Source: Caldifarciminota bacterium (GTDB taxonomy: Bacteria; Hydrothermota; 32-111; QNBC01). From it: 17,605 bases of DNA. The stretch's first letter is position 1, and each line of letters opens with the position of its first letter. Made by a program: the position numbers and the translations under genes. The notes under the pieces are model-generated. The model was not told where the DNA came from. It saw only the letters and a program-made list of their open reading frames with translations, and did no database searches. The stretch spans positions 1 through 17,605 of the forward strand of contig WFRF01000112.1 in the NCBI GenBank assembly GCA_015486655.1, written 5' to 3'. Below, one piece after another: positions 1-6,544 of this stretch.

Positions 1-495
1 ATTTAGGTATATTTTAGGTATTTACAAGATACATTGATACCACCGGGTTTTCAATGTTAAGGTTAATATAATCTCCGCTCAATTACCGGTCTCTTTGCAA
101 TATTGTTTGTAGCTCAAGTCTTTTCCGTGGTGGTAAATATATCTTGTGAAACCGGTGATCAGCCATTGGCAATACTTGTTGCCATTCATTATCATATTAC
201 AGGGGCTATCGTTTTTACTTTTCACTTCTTAGTTCTTACTTCTTATCGGGTGACATTATTCAAAATCCCTCAGTCCGGTAAAACCGGACAGCTCCCCTTA
301 AGAGGAGCAGCTATTTTTAGAAATAATTATGGACTTGTAATTGAGAAGTGAAAAGTTAAGTATGTAATTAATTATCATTACTGACTACTTATAACTTCCT
401 ACTTGAGATGGAGTCTCATTAATTGTAAAATAGTTCTTTGGATCACCGAGTGGTTAATATGTCTGTACCTATCTACTCAAATTCCTCTTTTCAAA
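1..495. other. Gene-poor region upstream of the CDF transporter
   Basis: No convincing gene is visible here. A TTG-initiated 82-codon frame on the + strand (103-351) and an ATG-initiated 38-codon frame on the - strand (79-195) both lack a recognisable ribosome binding site and resemble no family I know. The + frame also runs through the hairpin element at 217-356, which argues against it being coding. From about 357 to 410 the sequence is a low-complexity mix of TTA, ACT and CTT words. A short TGAGA/TCTCA inverted repeat (404-418) lies further downstream. The left part (1-216) may be the decayed end of something outside the window, but I cannot identify it. Confidence 0.5.
217..356. mobile_element. 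MITE/REP-like non-coding element with terminal inverted repeats
   Basis: The element is bounded by a perfect 12-bp inverted repeat, ACTTTTCACTTC at 217-228 and GAAGTGAAAAGT at 345-356. Inside it are two adjacent hairpins. The first pairs GTCCGGT (273-279) with ACCGGAC (283-289) around a 3-nt loop. The second pairs GCTCC (291-295) with GGAGC (304-308), with two further pairs after one mismatch. The core wording, CCCTCAGTCCG followed by a hairpin and then CAGCTCCCCTT, matches from memory a small palindromic repeat type scattered through intergenic regions of several bacterial phyla. No transposase is present, so it would be non-autonomous. Exact ends and family are uncertain, and no second copy lies in this window. 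Confidence 0.45.
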
Positions 496-528
496 TTGAC
501 AATCAATGAAATAGTGGTTTAATATAAT
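496..528 (+). promoter_or_regulatory. Putative sigma70 promoter of the CDF transporter
   Basis: A perfect -35 box TTGACA lies at 496-501. Two -10 candidates follow: TTTAAT at 518-523 (16-bp spacer) and the better-matching TATAAT at 523-528 (21-bp spacer, longer than usual). The first has the better geometry. The downstream AAAGGA (541-546) serves as ribosome binding site for the ATG at 553. I saw no convincing metal-regulator operator. Confidence 0.5.
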
Positions 529-552
529 ATATTGTAACATAAAGGATTAAAT

Positions 553-1449
553 ATGGCGCATAATCATCAACATAATATGGTAAATTATAATCGGGCATTT
601 TCCATTGGGGTTATTCTCAATGTCGCTTTTGTAATCATTGAAGCGGTTTATGGCATACTTGCCGGGTCTCTTTCCCTTATAGCCGATGCAGGGCATAATC
701 TCAGCGATGTAATAAGCCTGCTTCTTGCATGGGGGGCAAGCGTTCTTGCCACAAAAGCAGCAACAAACAGGAGAACTTACGGATTCAGGAAGGTAACAGT
801 TATGGCTTCTCTGTTTAGCGGAGTTCTTCTTTTAGTTACACTAGGAGGTATTGTTTGGGAAGCGGTGCGGAGGCTTTTGCATCCAAAACCCATAGGGGGG
901 CTTGAGATCATTATTGTTGCGGCAGTGGGAGTTGTAATTAATACGTTTACCGCCCTTCTTTTTATAAGGGATCAGGAGCATGATCTAAATATACGCGGGG
1001 CATTTCTACACATGGCTGCCGATGCAGGTGTTTCTTTAGGCGTTGTAATTGCCGGAGTTATTATTCTGCTGAAGGGATGGTTATGGGTTGATCCCGTAAT
1101 GAGTCTCCTAATTGTATTGGTTATTCTGATAGGGACAAAAAGTTTGCTCCGTGATTCCATAAATTATGCCATAGATGCGGTCCCCAAAGGAATAAAAGTG
1201 GAGGACGTTAAAAATTACTTGCTAGGGTTGGAGAATGTTGATAGTATTCATGATTTGCATGTATGGCCATTGAGCACAACGGAGACCGCTCTTACGGTAC
1301 ATCTCGTTCTTAAAACGGATTTGCTGGACAATGATTTTTTGAGTAATATACAGGAACATCTGCACGATAAATTCGGCATTGAGCATTCCACCATACAGAT
1401 TGAGACGACAAAAGGGGATAACAACTGTATGCTTAGTGAAGAATGTTAA
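553..1449 (+). CDS. Cation diffusion facilitator, zinc-type (CzcD/ZitB-like)
   Basis: This is an inner-membrane divalent metal/proton antiporter of the CDF family that exports Zn2+ and possibly Co2+ or Cd2+ from the cytoplasm. The 298 residues are about the usual family length. A short His-rich N-terminus (HNHQHN) precedes six hydrophobic segments (roughly residues 15-200). TM2 carries DAGHNLSD, with H48 and D52 forming an HxxxD motif, and TM5 carries a second HxxxD (H153, D157). Family knowledge associates this pair of sites with zinc selectivity. The C-terminal part (about 212-290) is the cytoplasmic ferredoxin-like dimerisation domain and contains HDLHVWPL. The extreme C-terminus has two cysteines (C292, C298) that could bind metal; this is inference. 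The gene has its own promoter and no adjacent metal regulator. The ATG at 553 is supported by AAAGGA just upstream. The family call is firm; the exact metal is not. Confidence 0.93.
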   Translation: MAHNHQHNMVNYNRAFSIGVILNVAFVIIEAVYGILAGSLSLIADAGHNLSDVISLLLAWGASVLATKAATNRRTYGFRKVTVMASLFSGVLLLVTLGGIVWEAVRRLLHPKPIGGLEIIIVAAVGVVINTFTALLFIRDQEHDLNIRGAFLHMAADAGVSLGVVIAGVIILLKGWLWVDPVMSLLIVLVILIGTKSLLRDSINYAIDAVPKGIKVEDVKNYLLGLENVDSIHDLHVWPLSTTETALTVHLVLKTDLLDNDFLSNIQEHLHDKFGIEHSTIQIETTKGDNNCMLSEEC

Positions 1450-1476
1450 AATTTCTATAGTTGTATTCCCAAAAAA

Positions 1477-1505
1477 TTGACAAATATATTTTTTTAATTT
1501 ATAAT
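1477..1505 (+). promoter_or_regulatory. Consensus sigma70 promoter of the large secreted protein
   Basis: TTGACA (1477-1482) and TATAAT (1500-1505) are separated by exactly 17 bp, a perfect match to the housekeeping consensus. Transcription would start near 1511-1513. The AAGGAG Shine-Dalgarno (1514-1519) and the ATG at 1525 therefore lie within about a dozen nucleotides of the transcript 5' end, giving an unusually short leader. Confidence 0.75.
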
Positions 1506-1524
1506 ATTTTAAAAAGGAGTTATT

Positions 1525-4500
1525 ATGAGAAAATGTATTTGTGGTTTCAAAAGTGTATTTATTTATTTAGTATTTTTCCTCATTTTGATTCTGAATTTCT
1601 CCGATTTATATGCGTCGCATGGTGATGTGTTATGGGATAAAACATACGGAGGAACAGGTAATGATTACGGTTATTCTGTCAAGCAGACAATTGACGGTGG
1701 TTTTATAGTTGCAGGATGTACTGATTCTTACGGTGCGGGTAATTTTGATTTTTATGTAGTAAAAACCGATATAAACGGAGATACTGCATGGACAAGAACA
1801 TTTGGCGGAAGCAACGATGATATCGGATATTCGGTTTGTTTGACGCGTGATAGCGGATATGTAATATCAGGTTTTACATCTTCCTTTGGTGCCGGGGATT
1901 ACGATGTTTATTTGATAAAACTCGACAAAAACGGTAATACAATTTGGACAAAAACTTACGGGGATACGAGTAATGAATCGGGTAATTCCGTTCAACAGAC
2001 TAGTGATGGTGGTTTCATAATAGCCGGTTATACAAATTCTTACGGTGCAGGTGCTTTTGATTTTTATCTAATAAAAACGGATTCAACCGGCGATACACTA
2101 TGGACAAGGACCTACGGTGGTGGAAATTGGGACCGTGCTTATTCCGTCCAACAGACGGATGACGGTGGCTATGTAGTAGTAGGCTATACAAGTTCATTCG
2201 GTTCGGGCGGAGATGATATTTACCTGGTAAAAACGGATTCAACCGGCGATACATTATGGACAAGGACCTACGGAGGGACAGGTACTGATGATGGTGAATT
2301 TGTTCAACAGACTAGTGATGAAGGCTATATAATTGTCGGGTATACAACTTCTTATGGTGCAGGTAATGGAGATGTTTATTTAATTAAAACGAATTCAAAT
2401 GGTGACACGTTATGGACGAAAACATATGGCGGGAGTAGTGATGATGCAGGTTATTCCATTCAACAAACGGATGACGGGGGATATATAATAGGAGGTTATA
2501 CAAGGTCATTCGGTGCCGGAAATACTGATTTTTATCTAATAAAAACGGATTCAACCGGCGATACACTATGGACAAGAACATATGGAGGATCCAATTATGA
2601 ATTTGGATACTCCGCTCAACAAATAAACCATAATGGTTATATAATGACGGGCCGGACAGCTTCTTACGGAGCCGGTAATAATGATATTTATCTCATAAAA
2701 ATTAATGATTTTTATATTATTCAACCCAACGGAGGAGAATATGTTATAGGAGGGGAACCTTATGATATTATTTGGAATAACATATCTGTAAGTGATTCAA
2801 TATGTATATACTATTCCACCGACAGCGGAGCAACATATCCCGATCTTATCGGAAAGATGTATAACACATCGGAATATGATACCGTATTTACATGGAATGT
2901 CCCCAATATAGATTGTAAATCGGCAAAGGTAAAAGTGATAACATTTCAGCACGGAGGCTCCTCTTTATTTAAGACAAGTGAAAATGTATTCATAATTGAC
3001 TCGGATTCGCCCTCCTCCTTTTCTCTTATTTCCCCCGTTGACTCGGATACGACAAGTATAACGCCTTTATTTGAATGGCAAAAATCAAGCGATTCTGCTT
3101 CGGGGCTTTCGCATTATGAAATATATGTGGATAACAACTTTTTGGAAAATTCTCAGGATACATTTTTTAAGCCCGATGTTAATAATAGATTAGCGGCAGG
3201 GTGGCATACATGGTATGTAAAGGCCGTTGATAATGCGGGGCTTAATACGAGTTCTCTGGATACATTTAACCTTTTTACGGCATCATTCCATCTGTTATCT
3301 CCTCCTGACAGTGATTGGAGTAATCAATCTTTCCCCTCCTTTTCTTGGGAAGCATTTTCTCCTCCTGCGGGTTTGAATTTAACGAAATATCAATTGTTAA
3401 TTAATAACAATGTCGATAGGGATAGTATTCCACCGTCCGATACAACAATTACATCATCTGCTTATCTCGGCAACGGTACATATTCGTGGTATGTCCGAGC
3501 CGTAACTGATGACAGTACGGAATGGCCTTCAACGGAGGTTAGAACCATAGGGATAGATAAAACGGCACCTAACTCATTCGATCTGATATCTCCCGTTGAC
3601 AGCACCGCTACGGATACGCTGCCTGCATTTGTATGGCATTCATCCCTTGATGGGCTATCGGGTATAGAAAAATATGAACTATGGATAGACGATTCATTGA
3701 CGGCGGATAGTATACATGATACGGCATGTTCATCTGCAACGATTCATACGGGGGGAACACACTCTTGGTACATAGTGGCAGTTGATAAGGCAGGGAATGA
3801 AACGCAATCCGGCGAAACGGGTGTATTTACGGTTGATACACAAGCTCCTGTTGTGCCGGTTCTTATTGCTCCGGATAATGGAATGGTAACAAATGATACG
3901 CTGCCTCATTTGATGACATTTGTATGGAGTAAAGTGGCAAAAAAACTTTTGAGTAAAGAAACTGTTAAAAACAAAAACAGAGGTTCACTTGTAAGATATA
4001 ATTTGGAGATGATAAACGGTTCCGACACGACGGTTTACGATTCGCTCACAGATACAACCCTTACATTAAATATGTTATCGGAAGGTAATTACAAATGGCA
4101 TGTACAGGCGTTTGATGAAGCGGGCTATTACAGTCTGTATTCAGGTTTTTATACATTTGTCATAGATACGACGGCACCTGGTTCATTTGATTTGATATCT
4201 CCCGTTGACAGCACCGCTATGGATACGATGCCTGCATTTGTTTGGCATTCATCCCTTGACGGGTTATCGGGTATAGAAAAATATGAACTATGGGCAGACG
4301 ATTCATTGACGGCGGATAGTATACATGACACGACATGTTCATCTGTAATTATTCAAACGGAAGGGATCCACTCGTGGTATATTATTGCAGAGGATAGTGC
4401 GGGGAACAGAAAACAGTCCGATGAAACGGGCATATTTACGGTTGATGCGCAGATTCCTCAAACACCGACATTGATTTCACCTGAGGACAGCTCTATTTTG

Positions 4501-5418
4501 AGTTCCACTTCACAGATACTAATGTGGGGGAGTGTAAGCAAAGCCGCTGCGAAGAAGGGAATGGCAGGGGACAGGAAAAGGATAGATAATAACAGAGGTT
4601 CACTTGTAAGGTATAATTTGGAGATGATAAACGGTTCCGACACGACGGTTTACGATTCACTTGCCGATACCACCCTTACATTAAATATGTTATCGGAGGG
4701 CAATTATAATTGGCATGTACAGGCATTTGATGAAGCTGGATACCACAGTCTGTATTCGGGCTATTATATATTTACCGTAGATACAACGGCACCAGCCATA
4801 ACAAATACGACGGTAATAAACGATACGGTTTCTCCTGGACCTTTTGCCATTTACAGCAAGGTTACCGATAACGAAGGTGTAGATACGGTAAAGTTGTGGT
4901 ATAAGACTAGCCTTGATACCGTTTGGACAAATGTTAATATGGCTTTCACGGGAGACACTAACACATATTCGGGTGAAATCCCTGCACAGACACACGGAGA
5001 TACAATATGGTACTATATTGGGGCGAAAGATATAGCCTCGCCTGCAAACGTTGTAACGGATCCTTCAGGAGCGCCCACGAACAGCTATTCATTTGTATGC
5101 AGCATTACGGGGATAGCCGAATCTAAAGTAAAGACTCCCGCATCTTACTTCATAAAAACGGTAAATTCCAACTTAACGGGAAGCGGTGTTAGAATAGAAT
5201 ACGGTTTACCGAGAAAGGGTGATGTGGAACTTACAATTTACGGTTTAACGGGAAGGAAAGTAGTAACATTAGCGAAAGGCTTTTACAAAGCCGGAATATA
5301 CAGGGTGAATTGGAACGGGAGAAACGCAAAGGGAGTTGCAGTAAAGAGAGGAGTCTATATAGCGGAGTTCAAATCCGGAGACATAAGAAAGGCACTAAAG
5401 ATAGTTAACATTAAGTAG
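1525..5418 (+). CDS. Large secreted repeat protein: propeller-like repeats, Ig/Fn3 modules, FlgD-like C-terminal tail
   Basis: This 1297-residue protein is probably exported and surface-exposed or cell-envelope-attached; its function is unknown. A signal peptide occupies residues 1-30 (basic start, hydrophobic core about 10-25, likely cleavage after DLYA). Residues 37 to about 394 are seven 52-residue repeats of the form W-T-x-T-Y-G-G ... Q-Q-T-x-D-G-G-Y-I-I-x-G-Y-T ... D-x-Y-L-I-K-T-D, which suggests a seven-bladed beta-propeller. Residues about 395-492 form an Ig-like module beginning QPNGGE. Fn3-like modules follow at about 493-587 and 588-678. Residues 680-1087 are two tandem copies of a two-module unit. 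One more Ig-like module follows. The last 79 residues (1219-1297) resemble the FlgD Ig-like/type A sorting tail, with LTIYGLTGRKVVTL, WNGRNAKG and GVYIAEF. That tail is known from substrates of type IX-like secretion and from related candidate-phylum surface proteins; no secretion gene is present here. The ATG is preceded by AAGGAG. No catalytic motif was seen, so adhesion or scaffolding is only a guess. Confidence 0.9.
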   Translation: MRKCICGFKSVFIYLVFFLILILNFSDLYASHGDVLWDKTYGGTGNDYGYSVKQTIDGGFIVAGCTDSYGAGNFDFYVVKTDINGDTAWTRTFGGSNDDIGYSVCLTRDSGYVISGFTSSFGAGDYDVYLIKLDKNGNTIWTKTYGDTSNESGNSVQQTSDGGFIIAGYTNSYGAGAFDFYLIKTDSTGDTLWTRTYGGGNWDRAYSVQQTDDGGYVVVGYTSSFGSGGDDIYLVKTDSTGDTLWTRTYGGTGTDDGEFVQQTSDEGYIIVGYTTSYGAGNGDVYLIKTNSNGDTLWTKTYGGSSDDAGYSIQQTDDGGYIIGGYTRSFGAGNTDFYLIKTDSTGDTLWTRTYGGSNYEFGYSAQQINHNGYIMTGRTASYGAGNNDIYLIKINDFYIIQPNGGEYVIGGEPYDIIWNNISVSDSICIYYSTDSGATYPDLIGKMYNTSEYDTVFTWNVPNIDCKSAKVKVITFQHGGSSLFKTSENVFIIDSDSPSSFSLISPVDSDTTSITPLFEWQKSSDSASGLSHYEIYVDNNFLENSQDTFFKPDVNNRLAAGWHTWYVKAVDNAGLNTSSLDTFNLFTASFHLLSPPDSDWSNQSFPSFSWEAFSPPAGLNLTKYQLLINNNVDRDSIPPSDTTITSSAYLGNGTYSWYVRAVTDDSTEWPSTEVRTIGIDKTAPNSFDLISPVDSTATDTLPAFVWHSSLDGLSGIEKYELWIDDSLTADSIHDTACSSATIHTGGTHSWYIVAVDKAGNETQSGETGVFTVDTQAPVVPVLIAPDNGMVTNDTLPHLMTFVWSKVAKKLLSKETVKNKNRGSLVRYNLEMINGSDTTVYDSLTDTTLTLNMLSEGNYKWHVQAFDEAGYYSLYSGFYTFVIDTTAPGSFDLISPVDSTAMDTMPAFVWHSSLDGLSGIEKYELWADDSLTADSIHDTTCSSVIIQTEGIHSWYIIAEDSAGNRKQSDETGIFTVDAQIPQTPTLISPEDSSILSSTSQILMWGSVSKAAAKKGMAGDRKRIDNNRGSLVRYNLEMINGSDTTVYDSLADTTLTLNMLSEGNYNWHVQAFDEAGYHSLYSGYYIFTVDTTAPAITNTTVINDTVSPGPFAIYSKVTDNEGVDTVKLWYKTSLDTVWTNVNMAFTGDTNTYSGEIPAQTHGDTIWYYIGAKDIASPANVVTDPSGAPTNSYSFVCSITGIAESKVKTPASYFIKTVNSNLTGSGVRIEYGLPRKGDVELTIYGLTGRKVVTLAKGFYKAGIYRVNWNGRNAKGVAVKRGVYIAEFKSGDIRKALKIVNIK
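1633..2706 (+). repeat. Seven tandem 156-bp (52-codon) repeats
   Basis: Seven in-frame copies start at residues 37, 89, 141, 193, 245, 297 and 349 of the secreted protein, with no length variation between the starts. Most differ by substitutions, but some segments are identical at the DNA level. For example, 50 nt at 2059-2108 recur exactly at 2527-2576, three periods (468 bp) away, and much of the same segment recurs near 2228-2274. Identity confined to parts of the array suggests recent gene conversion or unequal recombination on an older repeat series. The last copy decays at its end, where the protein leaves the repeat fold. Confidence 0.93.
3562..4785 (+). repeat. Tandem duplication of a two-module (about 204-codon) unit
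   Basis: The segment 3562-4170 (609 bp) is repeated as 4171-4785 (615 bp). Each unit encodes two Ig/Fn3-like modules. The first starts around TAPxSFDLISPVDSTA and the second contains NRGSLVRYNLEMINGS. Long stretches are nearly identical at the nucleotide level, so the duplication is fairly recent. The 6-bp length difference is due to a variable Lys/Arg-rich insert in the second module (about 3928-3975 in copy one, 4531-4590 in copy two). Confidence 0.9.
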
Positions 5419-5429
5419 ATATGAATCAC

Positions 5430-5455
5430 AAAGGGGCAGTTTCCACTGCCCCTTT
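5430..5455 (+). terminator. Hairpin terminator after the secreted-protein gene
   Basis: A perfect 11-bp stem (AAAGGGGCAGT at 5430-5440 with its complement at 5445-5455) closes on a 4-nt loop, TTCC. It begins 11 nt after the stop codon. There is only a weak T-run after the stem (the stem itself ends TTT), so a Rho-independent terminator is likely but not textbook. Because it is symmetrical it could also act on the opposite strand. Confidence 0.75.
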
Positions 5456-5663
5456 ATCAATTCCCTCACTTAAATTCAATAAAAAAATCCCGAAAAAATA
5501 AAAAAATAATCTCACATATCGGCTTTTAATTAAATTGCATTGGATGATTGTGTCTGAGGTTATAGCCAATTTGCTATGTATAAGCCGGATTACAAGACAT
5601 TTGGAGTCCATGAATGTAATAAGGGCATTGTATATATGTAAGATAAAAAAAATACTTTAATAG
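5456..5663. other. AT-rich intergenic spacer before the dcw promoter
   Basis: About 200 bp separate the terminator from the mra promoter. The stretch is AT-rich, with A-runs near 5479-5510 and 5644-5651, and one weak ATAGC/GCTAT inverted repeat (5562-5577). I see no credible gene, RNA or operator in it. Reading frames on the - strand here run through the terminator hairpin or into mraZ and look spurious. Confidence 0.5.
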
Positions 5664-5692
5664 TTGACATTTATTTTTTTTTGTCTTAGAAT
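5664..5692 (+). promoter_or_regulatory. Putative sigma70 promoter of the dcw operon (Pmra)
   Basis: TTGACA (5664-5669) is followed after a 17-bp spacer by TAGAAT (5687-5692), a near-consensus housekeeping promoter. Transcription would begin near 5699, leaving a leader of roughly 45 nt before mraZ. It is the only clear promoter I found ahead of the cluster; no gap large enough for another occurs downstream, although internal promoters within genes cannot be excluded. Confidence 0.75.
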
Positions 5693-5696
5693 GAAA

Positions 5697-5734
5697 TATG
5701 GAGAAAGTCGGTAAAAGTCGGGAAGTCTTGAAAA
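5697..5734 (+). promoter_or_regulatory. Putative MraZ operator (10-bp-spaced MraZ boxes)
   Basis: GTCGGTAAAA (5707-5716) is followed directly by GTCGGGAA (5717-5724) and GTCTTGAAAA (5725-5734). A weaker related decamer, TATGGAGAAA, lies at 5697-5706. The two best copies give TCGGT-N5-TCGGG at a 10-bp period. This resembles the TGGGN-N5 direct repeats bound by E. coli MraZ and the GTGG-type repeats of other species. The array sits over and just after the predicted transcription start, a position suited to autorepression by MraZ. Binding is inferred from position and pattern only. Confidence 0.6.
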
Positions 5735-5744
5735 TAGGAGTTTT

Positions 5745-6188
5745 ATGGGTTATTCGGGACAATTGACATACACGGTAGATAACGATAACAGATTGTTGAT
5801 CCCTGCCAAACTCAGAAACCACCTCTTTGTTGATGGAGAAAAAGGCAAGGTAACCATTACAAGGGGTTTTGACAGGAATATTATTATATTCAACCAATCC
5901 CAATGGAAAGCCTTTGAGGAGTCCCTGTACAAGTATCCGAGAAAAGGCGACTACCGAAAGATTATAAATTGGTTTATCGGTTCAGCTGAAACTGTTGATG
6001 TTGATTCCCAGGGACGGATAAAAATTCCCGAGTTTCTCCTGAAAGAGTTTGATATCAAAAAACACGTTGTTATTACCAAGGACAAAAACGCTCTCTTGTT
6101 GTGGGATCCCGATGTTTATGCAGAATACATTAAGACGATTAGAAGGGATTTTGAAAAGATAGTTGATGAAATGGAGATGGATTTTTGA
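5745..6188 (+). CDS. mraZ: Transcriptional regulator MraZ
   Basis: MraZ is an AbrB-fold DNA-binding protein that forms rings and represses its own dcw operon. The 147 residues are close to the E. coli length (152). Two tandem AbrB-like half-domains are visible. The first carries DNDNRLLIPAKLR (12-24) and the second DSQGRIKIPEF (87-97); both keep the DxxxR signature arginine (R16, R91). The first copy has lost the common K-G before the arginine (DNDNR rather than DxKGR). The ATG at 5745 follows AGGAG (5736-5740). The stop codon overlaps the next gene's ATG as TGATG. The upstream box array is its likely target. Confidence 0.95.
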   Translation: MGYSGQLTYTVDNDNRLLIPAKLRNHLFVDGEKGKVTITRGFDRNIIIFNQSQWKAFEESLYKYPRKGDYRKIINWFIGSAETVDVDSQGRIKIPEFLLKEFDIKKHVVITKDKNALLLWDPDVYAEYIKTIRRDFEKIVDEMEMDF

Positions 6189-6544
6189 TGAGAATTGCAA
6201 GCAGAAGAGAAAAGAATACGGTAATTATTTCAATCTACGGTACTATTCTGAGAGACGATGTAAACACAATCATCGGTAGATTACATTCGTATTTTGACAG
6301 AGGCTGCAGATACTATGTCATAGATTTAAGGCACACGAGACATGTCCATTATATACTCGGGTACAGGCTGAGCGAGTTTAAAAGAAGAGTCGATTCCCTG
6401 GGGGGGCAATTCAATCTTGTTATAGGCTCAAAATATATAATACAAATCTTGAGATTATCAGGTGATGACTGGCTTTATTCGTTGTCGAAAAGTCAAAAAC
6501 AAGCTTTAACCAAAATCCTTAATTATAGGAGAGGTAATGCTTGA
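6188..6544 (+). CDS. STAS-like domain protein, degenerate phosphorylation site
   Basis: This 118-residue soluble protein matches the STAS (anti-sigma factor antagonist) pattern by eye. It has an initial strand (TVIISIYGTI, 11-20), a helix, the strand YYVIDL (42-47), then a long helix, and a late LVIGSKYIIQILRLSG (77-92). In classical family members DL is followed by DSSG, whose first Ser is the phosphoacceptor. Here the aligned position is HYIL (54-57), so switching by serine phosphorylation is unlikely. A possible role is as a structural or binding module for a partner. I chose ATG 6188 over a TTG one codon upstream because it gives the TGATG stop/start overlap with mraZ. It overlaps rsmH by 8 nt, so it is tightly embedded in the operon. 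This gene is not part of the standard dcw order. The fold call is moderate and the function unknown. Confidence 0.75.
   Translation: MRIASRREKNTVIISIYGTILRDDVNTIIGRLHSYFDRGCRYYVIDLRHTRHVHYILGYRLSEFKRRVDSLGGQFNLVIGSKYIIQILRLSGDDWLYSLSKSQKQALTKILNYRRGNA

Noticed and set aside
79..195. 38-codon ATG frame on the - strand
   Set aside because: The peptide looks somewhat protein-like (Tyr/Cys/Lys-rich), but it has no Shine-Dalgarno, no recognisable homology and is very short; it could be a decayed fragment but cannot be supported.
103..351. 82-codon frame on the + strand upstream of the CDF gene
   Set aside because: TTG start, no ribosome binding site, passes through the hairpins and most of the terminal repeats of the MITE-like element, and resembles no known family.
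404..418. TGAGA/TCTCA inverted repeat as a possible metal-regulator operator for the CDF gene
   Set aside because: Only a 5-bp arm, lies about 80 bp upstream of the -35 box, and matches no operator consensus I can name.
2015..2581. Antisense frames rich in Arg, His and Tyr within the repeat array
   Set aside because: They are mirror images of the 52-codon repeats and recur only because the repeats do.
1633..2706. Regular 156-bp repeats as a possible CRISPR-like array
   Set aside because: The repeats are in-frame coding units without unique spacers and are far longer than CRISPR repeats.
5426..5903. Two antisense frames between the terminator and mraZ
   Set aside because: One runs through the terminator hairpin and the other through the dcw promoter and into mraZ; neither has a ribosome binding site or family resemblance.
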